DNA of 56,231 nt from Gnetum montanum (lineage: Eukaryota; Streptophyta; Gnetopsida; Gnetales; Gnetaceae), in NCBI GenBank assembly GCA_015680685.1, contig MNCI01017692.1, positions 903,325-959,555 of the forward strand, read 5' to 3'. Within the stretch, counting starts at the first letter, position 1, and each line of letters starts with the position of its first letter. Position numbers and translations under genes: made by a program. Shown piece by piece: positions 46,514 through 56,231 of the stretch. The notes beneath the pieces are model-generated. The model did no database searches. It was not told the DNA's origin and saw nothing but the letters and a program-made list of their open reading frames with translations.

Positions 46514-48971
46514 GCTGTAGAAAGTGATAGCATGACTTTGAAAACATTGCATCCTCCAAATCAACAAAAACCCAACACGGTGATGCACCTTCCTCCTCAA
46601 ACTCAACACCTCCTGTTACCTTATCCAGACCATTAATCAACACTCCAACAACCACACAACCCATTCAATATAACAACGTAGGGAGACATATCGATCCTTG
46701 CATACCGTCTTATGGTCATAGGTGCCATAGCAGGTCAGCTTTTTATCAGATGACCACATCCTATAATTTGCCCCACTATGCCTACTTTAATCAAGTGTGT
46801 GAACCCCAATTTGGGTACATTCCTACCACTACACCAAAAGATACCTAGTGGTTTGGATATGACCGGACCCCAATATTTCCAACATGCATGAATCCAAACT
46901 TTCCATTTATTAATTCTTGCCATGATCAAAGGTTTAGTCATGGGGGATATCCCCCATTCTAACAAGCAGAATTAGTAAATGTTTTTCTTTTTCTTTGGTC
47001 TTACAATTTTTTTTTTTGTTTTCTAATTCTTCATTTTTCAATGTGTCATTTTATCTTTTTGAGGGTAATCTCATCTATGAATAAAACACTCATGTAACCA
47101 ATGGGTTGAGATGTTGTTCTATGCTATCGAGTCACAAGTGAGTAATTATTTGGATGGTGAGCCCACAACATCCACCCATCCATTCTATTAATACAAGGTT
47201 CTACTCTGGGTACGATGATATTCTTGTTATCATTGAAACTGAAAAGTAACGTTGTACTCATTATGCCTAGAGTAAAGAGTGATGAACTAAGAAAGAATGA
47301 CAAGGGTGTGACATCAAGGGGACTTGTGGATTCTATTTAGTGACATCTGTATTTGCTATCATGCAGCTTGGTTGTACTAAGATCCTTGTAGATCTAACAA
47401 AAATGGGAGTAAGATTTGTAATAAAGGCACTCAATAGAGGAACTCAATGTTGTTCTAGAGGGTCCCACTAGAAAGACATGCACCCATGCCTGAAGGTTGG
47501 TGGCTTCTCTTGATCCCTATTGGAAAAGACAAAGTGCAAAAGCAACTAGAAAAAGAAAAAGAAAAGAAAGAAGAGAATCAAAAAAGAAAAGCTGAAGAAG
47601 AATGTTCCACAAACAAATTTGAATCACTCCTCCCTTGGAAAAAATGCCAAGTGAATGTACACCTTACTATCATGATGCTCTTATGGTTGTCTATCATTGG
47701 GATGAAACAATGTGATGTCACTAATCAAAGGTATGGACTTGGTTTTGATCTTGGAGCGATAGGGTAATAGCACTTTAATCATGTGCAACGCTTTGGGTTC
47801 ATTGTACCCAGGGTAAGTTACTTCACGTCCTAATCTTTGCAATCCCTTCTACGATTCATCTCATCTCACGGTCCAAGTACTTGTAACTTGTGTCTTGCAT
47901 GGCATAGAATTTATACCTCATCATGGTGGTATTTAACATGTGTGTGTTTTGTTGCATAGGTGTAGATTGCATTTAACCCTTCTAGTACCTACAGACATTT
48001 TAAGGCGTGGTTACGCAAGGGCATGATAGGTTGGAACTTGCTTTGGGGAGGACCCACTTGCGTGACTTTTGTAATTTGTACTTGTTACACACCACCACAT
48101 CATTTTGTACCCTTCGAGTACTACATTGCTAAATCTATTCTTTCCTTTGTCATTATTTCAACCAAACGTTCCTTAGAACCACTACATGTCCTTTTTCCTC
48201 ACCCTATTCAAAGAACTTCATTGTATAACTCCACTTCATTACACTTTTGGTGCCTTAATTTCCACTTGACATTACCCTAAACCTTTCAAATCTACCTCAA
48301 ATACTTCATTTTTGGCCATAAAAACTCGAAAATGCATCAATTTTACTAAGTACGCTATTTTTGATAGGACGTGATATTAGGTACCCAATATCAAGTCTAA
48401 CCCAATATCAGGTACATGTTGTTTCATACGCAATATCGCGTCTATAGAACTTATATGTATTGGACCCTTGTTCACTCAAAAGTTAATTTCAACAGTTTAC
48501 ATAAGGGAGTTGTTTAAATTTTCTTCCACCATTTTAATGCTTTGAGAGTCTAACATTCAACCATCAATATATTGCTCATTAATGCTTCAATTTCCTTTCC
48601 AATTACACCTACTTAAACCCAGAGTGTTTACCTCGGTCATGGGGGTGGGGTACGGTAGAATTTGTGCATAATGTTTTTGAAATTTTCTATTGCCTGAAGG
48701 ATATCACAAGGGTAAGTACTATTAAAAAATGTTAAAAACTCATGCCAAACTCATTTTCTTCCTTCACCCAAATCATTTAAATTATTATCGGAGTCACCTG
48801 ATCAAATTGGGCTTGACATGAAAACTTTTAGGAGAACTTCCTTGAAACATTTCTAACTTTGAAATCACACTAAGCAAAGAATTCAAATTTATTAAAGGCA
48901 ATGAGTAAGGGATGAGATAATTGAACTTATTTTAGTAACCTTACTAACAATCGATCTTTTTGAGATTACAG
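46514..48971 (+). other. Element E gag tail and spacer before its third ORF
   Basis: Continues E after the D insertion. A diverged Pro/Tyr-rich frame runs to FSHGGYPPF near 46960, whose codons include the first PPT-like motif (about 46935-46945). A T-rich tract, GGTGTGACATCAAGGGGA near 47307 and TTTGGGGAGGACCCACTT near 48043 match the other elements. U3-like palindromes lie at 48366-48450 and a second PPT-like motif at 48636-48645. Confidence 0.6.
48366..48465 (+). promoter_or_regulatory. Internal U3-like promoter module upstream of the third ORF, element E
   Basis: GTGATATTAGGTACCCAATATC, AATATCAGGTACATG and CGCAATATCGCG echo the LTR U3 of the same element (GATATCAGGTACATG, 14 of 15 bases), and a TATA-like stretch follows near 48450. 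It lies about 500 bp upstream of the ATG at 48972. A promoter role is an inference. Confidence 0.5.
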
Positions 48972-51768
48972 ATGACACCTAAATGAGGACAATAAGAAGG
49001 ACCTTCTCAAGGTGCATCCAAACATCTGAGAAGAGGTAGAGGCCAAGAACCTCATGTGGAGCATGTAAAATAGGAGGCATAATTATTTAGCATCCATCAA
49101 GAAACCCCTACCATTGCACAATCTGGTTAGGCAAAAGGTAGAGAGGGTAGGGTACCCAAACAAGGAAAACATCTCATGTTATCCTTAGAATGCGTTCAAG
49201 CCATTTGGGAAAGGTCCACATCTACTGCAGTGATTGCGAAACTTAATTTTGGGCTTTTTACCGAATTTTCCTCTGAACTAGTCAAGGATCAACTCAAGGG
49301 ATCTCCACTATGTCATGTCCTCTCGAAAAGTGGAGAATGGTATTTGAGGGAAACCTATTAATTTTGGCATAATAAAGAGGAAGGCACCATTGTTGACATT
49401 GGTGGATTTTAGGTGATTTCTCTGTAAAGGCCATTGTAGAAGTTCTGAATCTTCCAGATGCAGGGCCTAAAGTTTCTCATCTATTCACTTGCTTCAATGT
49501 AGATGCAAGAAAAGTATGCCTAAAAAGGATGTATGAAAAGGAAGACAAAACATATGGAGAACTAACCCTTAAAGAGAGAATCTATTTTAAAATTGGCACC
49601 TATCACATTTTCCCAAGGATGGGGTTAAACAAGATCTCTACCTATGCAACCAGAGGAAGTGCAATCTTGATGGGCAAGGTTGATGCCAATTTGTCCCATT
49701 TGTATTTAATAGAGATATTGAGGTGGTTTGAAGAATGGAAGATAGGAAATTTCTCACTACCCTTTCCATGTCTAATCAAGAAGCTATGCTAGCATGTTGG
49801 AATTCTGGGGTACACTAATGATGTCCCTAGAAAAGCTCAAAATGCTTCATATGCTGAATTACTAAAGCCACCAGTACCAAGAAAAGATATTGGTGAGACA
49901 CTTGAGCTTGAAAAAGAATAGACGGTTAGGCCCACTACACCTCAAACAGTAGGGCCTAGCTAACTTCAAGATATGAGGCTCATCCAACAATAAGAAGTAG
50001 GGCCCAACACGCAGCCCATAGGCCAGCAGGACTAGCAACGACCACCGTTGCTGCAAGATTATTAACCATCAATAAGCCATCTCAGGGCCATCACAAAAAT
50101 GGTTAGTTGGGGAGGTAGGGATGAGGCCAATCTCTTCAAGGTGATCAATGATGTGATTTAGCCCGCCATATCAATTGATCATGCAAGGGGCAAGATCTCA
50201 ATACAAATAGGAGGAGGGGAATCACATTGGTGACAATAGATCTTGGGAAATGTTGCATCATTCCAAGTACAATTAGAAATTGGTAAAGGAACCATAGTAG
50301 CGGTCATGTAACACCAGGATGCAACTGGAGCAGTAGAGGTGGTCGCAAATCACATCAAAGAATCATTTAACATCCCTATTGTGCCACTAGTAGATTTCAC
50401 AAGAGCACATGATGCTCAAGTTCTAGCCAGTACTTCAATGACTCTTATGGAATATGAGGATGCTCTAGATCACTTACTGTAAAAAGAACAAGTAATGATG
50501 TCCTTTTTTGACATCCCCCATGATGTCTCAGTGGCACAATCATACCTCCTTTACACTAAGGGAAAGATGGTCATGGCTGAGATTAGGGTCAAACACACAG
50601 AAGATGAGTTGAGGAGACTCCAAGAAACGTTTGTTGCCCTACAAGTTAAACAGTGGGATCCATCCCAACTTGTTCCAGTCGATCAACTAGAATCATAGAG
50701 TAAATAAATTAATTACTAGTGGAGAATAAAAGGGTGGCAATGGAAAAGGAGAAGGCTAACTGGGATGCTTCGAAAACATAGGCTCAGACATATGCACATG
50801 CAAAAGCACTCAAGGCCTTACAATAAGAAAATAAACTCCTTGCTACCAAAAATATTCAGTTGACGATAGTTGAAAAATAGAAGAATGTTCTCAAGGAAAG
50901 TTTCTAGCAAATTCAAGAATAACTAATAAGTATCAGCCAATACTTAAGTTTCTTAGCCAAAGAGAACGAAACCCTCTCAATGAAGGAGGTACGCACCATC
51001 TGGCAGAAGACAGCCATTGAAATAAGCGCATGGTAGAATGAGGCTAAGTGGCATGAAAAGTTGAAGGAACATTTTTGTGATTAGGTGGGGATATATAAGG
51101 AGATCATCAATAAATAGATTCGTATGACCAAGGGTCACATTAACTCTTTTAGTGCTCAACACACTGACTAGCAAGCCATATTGGACACTTATGCCTTTGC
51201 CCACCAAGCAAAATTAAAGAGCCAAGACTTGCAAATCCAGGATCTCATAGAATACATGGAGTTGGAAAATCTGCAGTATGCCAACTTGGCCATGTTAATA
51301 GTAGGACACCCAAGGACTAAGCTAGAAAAACAAGTAGTTGCCACCTATGCCAAATATGAAACAAAGATTGTTGAACACAAGAAGACATTGCAGAGACTGG
51401 AGGTAGCGAACTTTGAACTAGAGGTGATGAAAGCTAGCTACTAAGGCCAAAAATATGTAGTAGCAGAATTGGCTTGATAGCTTACGGATTATCAAGAATT
51501 TAGAGATAAAGCGAGAGCCTACGAGGAGGAACAACAATTGTTTGCAATATGGTATGTCAAAGCCAAGCAGATGTTTTCACAACTGTCATGTCCATGGGAG
51601 GTGCCGACTCTGTTAAACATTGGAACATTAGCATGGATGACACATGATCCTCAAATAGAGGAGAAAAAACTTCAGGCACTCCTTCAAAAGTATCCATTTC
51701 AGAAGCTTGGAGCACAAGATAAAGGGAAAAAGCCCATGGAGGAGCCACCACCACCAGGAACCACATGA
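48972..51768 (+). pseudogene. Third ORF of element E: accessory protein, C-terminal half coiled-coil-like (broken)
   Basis: Homologue of 25748-28602. It starts after TTACAG with M-T-P-K and an EGPSQ word, then a GRGQ basic patch. It shares SGEWYLRETY near 49329, FPCLIKKLC near 49765, DLIEYMELENLQYANLAML near 51241 and a PPPPGTT end at about 51748-51768. Two frameshifts (near 49400 and between 50700 and 51180) and many stops, mostly TAG, break it. The second half is rich in Glu, Lys, Gln and Leu. I see no membrane segment. It lies in an element without pol, so it was retained independently of the enzymes. Function unknown. Confidence 0.7.
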
Positions 51769-51947
51769 GTTTCGAATAATTTTGTATTTTATGTTGGTGT
51801 CTAGATTTTTTTTTATTTTTTTTTTCTAGTCCCACATTGTAGCATGAAATAATCCATAGTTAGTCCATAATCCCATACCTATCCACTGTGTAATCAAATG
51901 AACTTGTTCCTCATTTTTTTTGACTTGAGGATGAGTTTTTATTTAGT

Positions 51948-51957
51948 CATGGGGGTA
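51948..51957 (+). other. Polypurine tract, element E
   Basis: CATGGGGGTA abuts the 3' LTR start TGATGAATC. Confidence 0.75.
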
Positions 51958-52813
51958 TGATGAATCGTGGTTTGCTAGGCCCCGATATTGGGTATGCAAT
52001 ATCGTAGCTTGGATACAATATCATATACATGATATTGTGATTCCTGTGTTAGCTTATAAATATAGTACTCAAGTGCATAGCAACGAAATCTTTTGTCGAT
52101 CTTTAAGTCAATCTTTTAGTTAGTCTTTTAGTCTATTTTTAGTTTTCAGTTCTTTCCCAAGTGCATGCCCGTAGTCTGATGCTTATAATTGTATGGAACC
52201 TTTGTTCAAGTGTGACATACTTGGACACACATACAATTGGCAATAAAGATCAAGATTACTCCATCATTGTAGCATTCACTTAGCTTTTACTTATTTTAAT
52301 TGTTAATTATTTATTGTTGTTTTCTTAGTTAATATTTATTTTATCATAATTTACTATTCCTATTGTTAATGCGAAATTAGTAAGCCTTAATCATGAACAT
52401 TTAAGTGTAACTACGTGGTAACCCAGTAGTGTATCAAGTAGTGTCTCAAGTGATGTGCACTTGGTAATCCCTAAAGTAGTACACAAAGTTCAAGATGCAT
52501 ATGGATGATTAAGAATGGATGCTCATCGCACTTAGGCTAGCTTATATTTTATTTCTTATTGATTATTAGCTTAATTAAGTTATTTCTCATTATCCTTAGG
52601 AAAAGAATAGTAGTTGAAACCACATCATACACCTCACTCTGGACTAAACCATACATGGCAAAGCAAATACTAGTCTAGGTGGGAAGACAACAAACTACGA
52701 TTAGCGTATAACTGTCTAGGTGCCACAACTAGTCTATCTGCAGAGTTCAACCAAATCATGCGTACATGCTCATATTTGTATGGTTGAGCATAGGGGTCCC
52801 TCATCGCTCATCA
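51958..52813 (+). repeat. Element E 3' LTR (856 bp)
   Basis: Homologous to 34017-34886, with the same palindromic U3 and CATCA end, followed by AAAAT. Confidence 0.94.
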
Positions 52814-52818
52814 AAAAT

Positions 52819-53247
52819 CCTTAAACTAGATGTCAAAACAAAGGGAAATGAAAGTGATGCTAACGAGATCTCTTAATAGATCAAATTGCACCAATACAAA
52901 TGCAGATCATGCAAAAGATACAATAATAAGGATTTTAAAATACAAAGAGAGGTTGTAGTTTTTGGTTCAAATATATTCTTTATACAATTAAGTTTTTTTC
53001 CAAGACTTACTTCAATCTTGCTTGCTAGTGTTGAAATACCAATCTCGGCCTAATGATCTATCTCCATTTATGCACTAATGATAACGAGAGCAACGATGTC
53101 CTTAAATGAATGCTCCACCCATGGAGATAAATGGCAGACTCTACACCTTAACAATTTACTCATATTGCATTATTTAAGGGCCTATTTTTCTTTTTCTTTT
53201 TATTTTTTGTCATTTTCTCTCCAATAAGTCAACCTTAACTCAAAATT
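52819..53247. other. Target sequence of element E, no gene recognised
   Basis: Continues the sequence left of 34012 ('agaatcaaat' joins 'ccttaaactag'). AT-rich, with only short frames. Confidence 0.4.
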
Positions 53248-53562
53248 GTTGACCTTCTACTCTTAAGATTTGAAATATGAGCTCTTAGTGTAGTAATCCC
53301 TCTTGACTTTGGATGTCCAAAATCAAGCAACTGTCATAAGCTATTGGTCTCAGTTTGGGTAACTTATGGGTAGGTCAAGTGACCTTAAGTATGTACTTTA
53401 ACTTAGTTTGTCAACCTTCTATTCTTGAGATATGAAATGTGAGCTCTTGGTGTAGTCATCCCTCTTGAATTGAGGCATCCAAAATTGGGCAACTATCAAC
53501 AGCTATAGGTCTCAGTTTGGGCAACCTATGGATAGGTTAAGCAATCTTAAGTATGTACCTTT
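53248..53562. repeat. Two-copy direct repeat, period about 160 bp
   Basis: 'gaccttctactctt', 'gaaatatgagctctta', 'gtctcagtttggg' and 'aagtatgtac' recur in order at about 53248-53397 and 53408-53562, with roughly 20% differences by eye. A third, weaker echo ('aggtaggtcaaccttaa') follows near 53642. Confidence 0.8.
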
Positions 53563-54023
53563 TTCTCAGTGCTAAACTCTCTTTCAATTTAGGTTAGTTG
53601 ATCTTAAGAGTGTGTGTTTTCTTTTACATTCATTGGCTCCTAGGTAGGTCAACCTTAATTGTGTGCATTTTCTTGACTATATGTGAAGAGCTCTTAGGAA
53701 GGTCAATATTAAATCTTGTGAGTCAACCTATTAGACCATTTAGTTGATCAAAGGGAGATTTAGACAACTGAAGAATTGCTAATTTTGGCGCAAACCTTAG
53801 CCATAAAAACTTGCCAAAACATCTTCCACTTTGATCATCAATATGCATTTTGGCATACTAAATCTTCAATTTGATCGACAACCTTTACCAAGAACTATAT
53901 AAGCAAAGAATATCATTATAAATTATTCATCCTCTTTATTTCTTTTCCATTGCTTGCATTGATTATTATAAAATAATAATATGAAAGAATTAGTAGTTCC
54001 ACAAACTTGCGCACAAATAAGGA
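53563..54023. other. No gene recognised
   Basis: AT-rich sequence between the direct repeat and the LINE 3' end. No coding frame or repeat ends were identified. Confidence 0.35.
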
Positions 54024-55750
54024 GGGTGTCAGACCCTAAAAAATAGGTTTTATTAATAGTAAAAGCATCTCAAATACATAATCCACATTAATTCTTATAG
54101 ACTAGAGATAGAAGGAAAACTTAATTAACTAGGGATGTTACATTGGGAAACATCCTCACAAATAACTGATCCCAAAAGCAAGGAGCCCAATCTGGGAAAC
54201 TACCATCCACTCAGGATCAACTGAATCGACAATAGAAAAAGATTGGCATAAAATTAGATGAATCATATAACATCCATAATTATAAGGGAAGGTTCTATGT
54301 AGTGATTCCTATTAAAGAAGGTTGCTTGGATTCATGGGTCTTCCCTAACGCTACAAAAGATGAATCAACTGGTTAGTATCCAACTTGAACTCTGGTTCTT
54401 GAGATTTGATTTAGAAATGAACGAGGTAGAAGATCTATAATTTTTCTATAATAGTTAGATGATATATATTTTAATAATCAATCCTTTTAAAGAAAAAATT
54501 ACATCTATGCTTCCAAATAAGATATAGAATAATAGGCCTAATAACCTTCCACATAAATTTGAAATTTACCAAAGTGGTAGTTAAAAATCCAAACATAACA
54601 TCATCTTGAGAAAGTTGGCACAATGGAATAACTTTGGAGGCCCATGTCCACATGTGTTGGGTGAAGGGTAATTGCCAAAAAACATGAAAAAAATCCTCAT
54701 TACCACCATAGAGAGGGCAATTAGGAGTGGGAATCCCAATATATTTAAGATGTTTGTCAATAGGTAAACCATGGCAAAGGAGGCACTAGAGAATTTGTTG
54801 AATTTTAGGAAGAGTCGGTAGTTTTCAAATACATTGGAAGAGGAGTATCCATAATTGCTCTAACCCTTGTTTATGCTAAGACTTGTTACATCATTGCATG
54901 AAACTTGATGAGTCATGCAAAAGTTAAAAGGAGATATGCAGCTTATAAGGTAGAAGCTTCAACCCATTGATCCATTAGAGGCCATGAAAAGTACTTTGCA
55001 TCGAAATGTCTAGCTGCAAATGGCAATGAATAAAATTATAGACCTAAACTAAACAACGGTGCATTACTTTAGAAGCCCCACATATATTATTAAAAATTTC
55101 CCCAAAAATCCACTAATCAGCTAGTCGAAGACAACTAAGAGAAATCACTCCCTTCCAAAACCAAGTGGTAGCACCGTTAGCATTCATAATTGCAAGGGGA
55201 ATGGGTGACAAAGGTAACCACTAGGGACATAACTTAGAGAGGAGAGTAGGGTTGATCTTGATATTAGTCCAATCTATATAGCAGTGTAAAACTTGCCAAG
55301 CCCTCCAAATGCTTTTGAAAACATGAGATCCAGGAATAATGATAGTGTGAGGGGAAAGGATCTAATTAATGAAGTGGATTCCTTTCCAAAAGGGATTATG
55401 TTTGAAAAATTCTTATTAAGCCTTAATTGGAGAAGAGTCCCAATAATGTCTAGGGTATCTAGATGCTAAACCAACCACTTAGCAACCAAGGTAAGCCCCT
55501 ATTTGAAAGAGTTGAAAATACCTAAGCCACCCTTATAATTAGGAAGAGTAACAATAATCTAGGTGACACAATGAAAGCCTTTTTGAGAATCTTTAGAGGA
55601 CAACATGAAGTCCCAAAATAATCATTCAAGCTTCTGATAAGTAGCTTGGGAGGGGGCCCAACATGAAGAATAATACACATGGATAGAAGCACAGATAGAC
55701 TTACAAACGAGGTACTTACTAGCTAGACTGAGGGGCTTAGTCTTCCATTT
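54024..55750 (-). mobile_element. LINE (L1-type) fragment: C-terminal RT and zinc-binding domain, broken
   Basis: On the minus strand, 55740-55390 encodes a diverged stretch with Y-K-G-G-L-G-I-F-N-S, typical of the region after the RT palm in plant LINEs. Further on, 54772-54471 encodes a zf-RVT-like segment (CPL.GGNEDFF, then HVFWQLPF in broken frames, and MWTWASKVIPLCQ). It ends with AATAAAAC and the hairpin GGGT-CTGAC-ACCC at 54036-54024, as the LINE at 7041-7616 does. Many stops and shifts are present. The 5' part, including endonuclease and RT core, is absent. Confidence 0.75.
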
Positions 55751-55814
55751 TTCAATTTTCTTTTAAATTTGAAAAATTACATGCTCCTAGAGAACTGAGG
55801 TAGAACCTTGTGAG

Positions 55815-56231
55815 TGATGAGGTACTCCTATGCACAACCATATGAGTCACAAAGCATTCACGTGTGATCCAGTTGAATTCTGTGGACTCTATAGTTTTTT
55901 GGTGCACTAGTTCTCTAGGAAGTAAACTGGGCATTGAGGATGTTCATTGTCTTCCCAACTACACTTGTGAAACTAAAGGGTATGGTTTAAGTGTAAGTGA
56001 GGCACATGATTTTTATCATTTTATATTTTATGATTTTGGTACTTGAGATAAATAGGATAAAGAGTAAAGTAATTTAATCTATACTTTAATCTAACTGGCT
56101 AACTATTGTTTAACTAATCCTAACATAAGTATCTGGTCCCACTTGCTGTACACATCTTGAACTCATATAACATTGCTGGGTTACCAAGCGTTAAGTGTTG
56201 TTGGGATTACCAAACATCATATGCATGCTTG
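55815..56231 (-). mobile_element. Inverted LTR fragment, R/U5 side, running off the window
   Basis: Starts TGATGAGGTACTCCTATGC at 55815, the inverted form of the common LTR end. It follows the shared blocks 'gtgatcc.gttgaa', 'cttcccaact', 'atgatttttat' and 'gggattaccaa' out of the window. It is more diverged than the four elements' own LTRs. Whether it is a solo LTR or part of an element cannot be told here. Confidence 0.65.

Larger units (their letters stand above)
34017..52813 (+). mobile_element. Element E: non-autonomous Athila/Tat-like element with third ORF, split by element D
   Basis: LTRs of 870 and 856 bp share TGATGAATC...CATCA ends. The flanks CAAAT (34012-34016) and AAAAT (52814-52818) are probably a one-mismatch target duplication. 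Without element D it is about 9.2 kb: LTR, PBS, gag, spacer, third ORF, PPT, LTR. No protease, RT, RNase H or integrase was found, so it depended on another element for mobility. Confidence 0.92.

Overview
The window is nuclear DNA from a seed plant. One intact intron-containing cytochrome P450 gene sits beside about 45 kb of nested, heavily mutated retroelements. I cannot name the species. Old nested Ty3/gypsy elements, sparse genes and C-to-T decay suggest a large, heavily methylated genome. Five single-N positions mark contig joins, and at least one contig is inverted.

Layout. 1-1190: inverted LTR fragments. 2217-2730: three small tandem duplications. 3058-5710 (minus strand): a nine-exon P450 of the CYP87 type (CYP85 clan), with a TATA box at 5811-5817; its last intron appears to use a GC-AG boundary. 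7041-7616: a 5'-truncated LINE with a 14-bp target duplication, followed by several tRNA-derived SINE-like units up to 9229. 9230-16339: element B (gag-protease, pol deleted), inserted into the B box of a SINE, TSD AATTC. 16426-29752: element C (gag, PR, RT, RNase H, INT and a third ORF), TSD TCATA. 29758-34011: AT-rich, no gene. 34017-52813: element E (gag and third ORF, no pol), which is split by element D (36923-46508, gag-pol, no third ORF), TSD GCATG. 52819-53990: AT-rich with a tandem duplication. 54024-55750 (minus strand): a LINE 3' half. 55815-56231: an inverted LTR fragment running off the window.

Elements B, C, D and E form one Athila/Tat-like superfamily. They share TGATG...CATCA LTR ends, a primer-binding site complementary to the 3' end of plant tRNA-Asp, very long leaders, and a long region downstream of integrase. 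C and E carry a third ORF of about 930-950 codons in that downstream region. It starts directly after a splice-acceptor-like CAG and ends in a proline-rich tail after coiled-coil-like sequence. Upstream of it lies a diverged copy of each element's own LTR U3 (promoter) motifs. A motif like the polypurine tract, TCATGGGGG, recurs: after INT, before the third ORF, and at the 3' LTR. B and D have the same flanks but only about 0.5 kb between the last two copies. This accessory-ORF cassette is the most interesting part of the window.

All retroelement reading frames are broken, mostly by C-to-T changes (CAG to TAG, CGA to TGA), and should be read as fossils. Statements on function are inferences from recognised motifs; no database search was possible.
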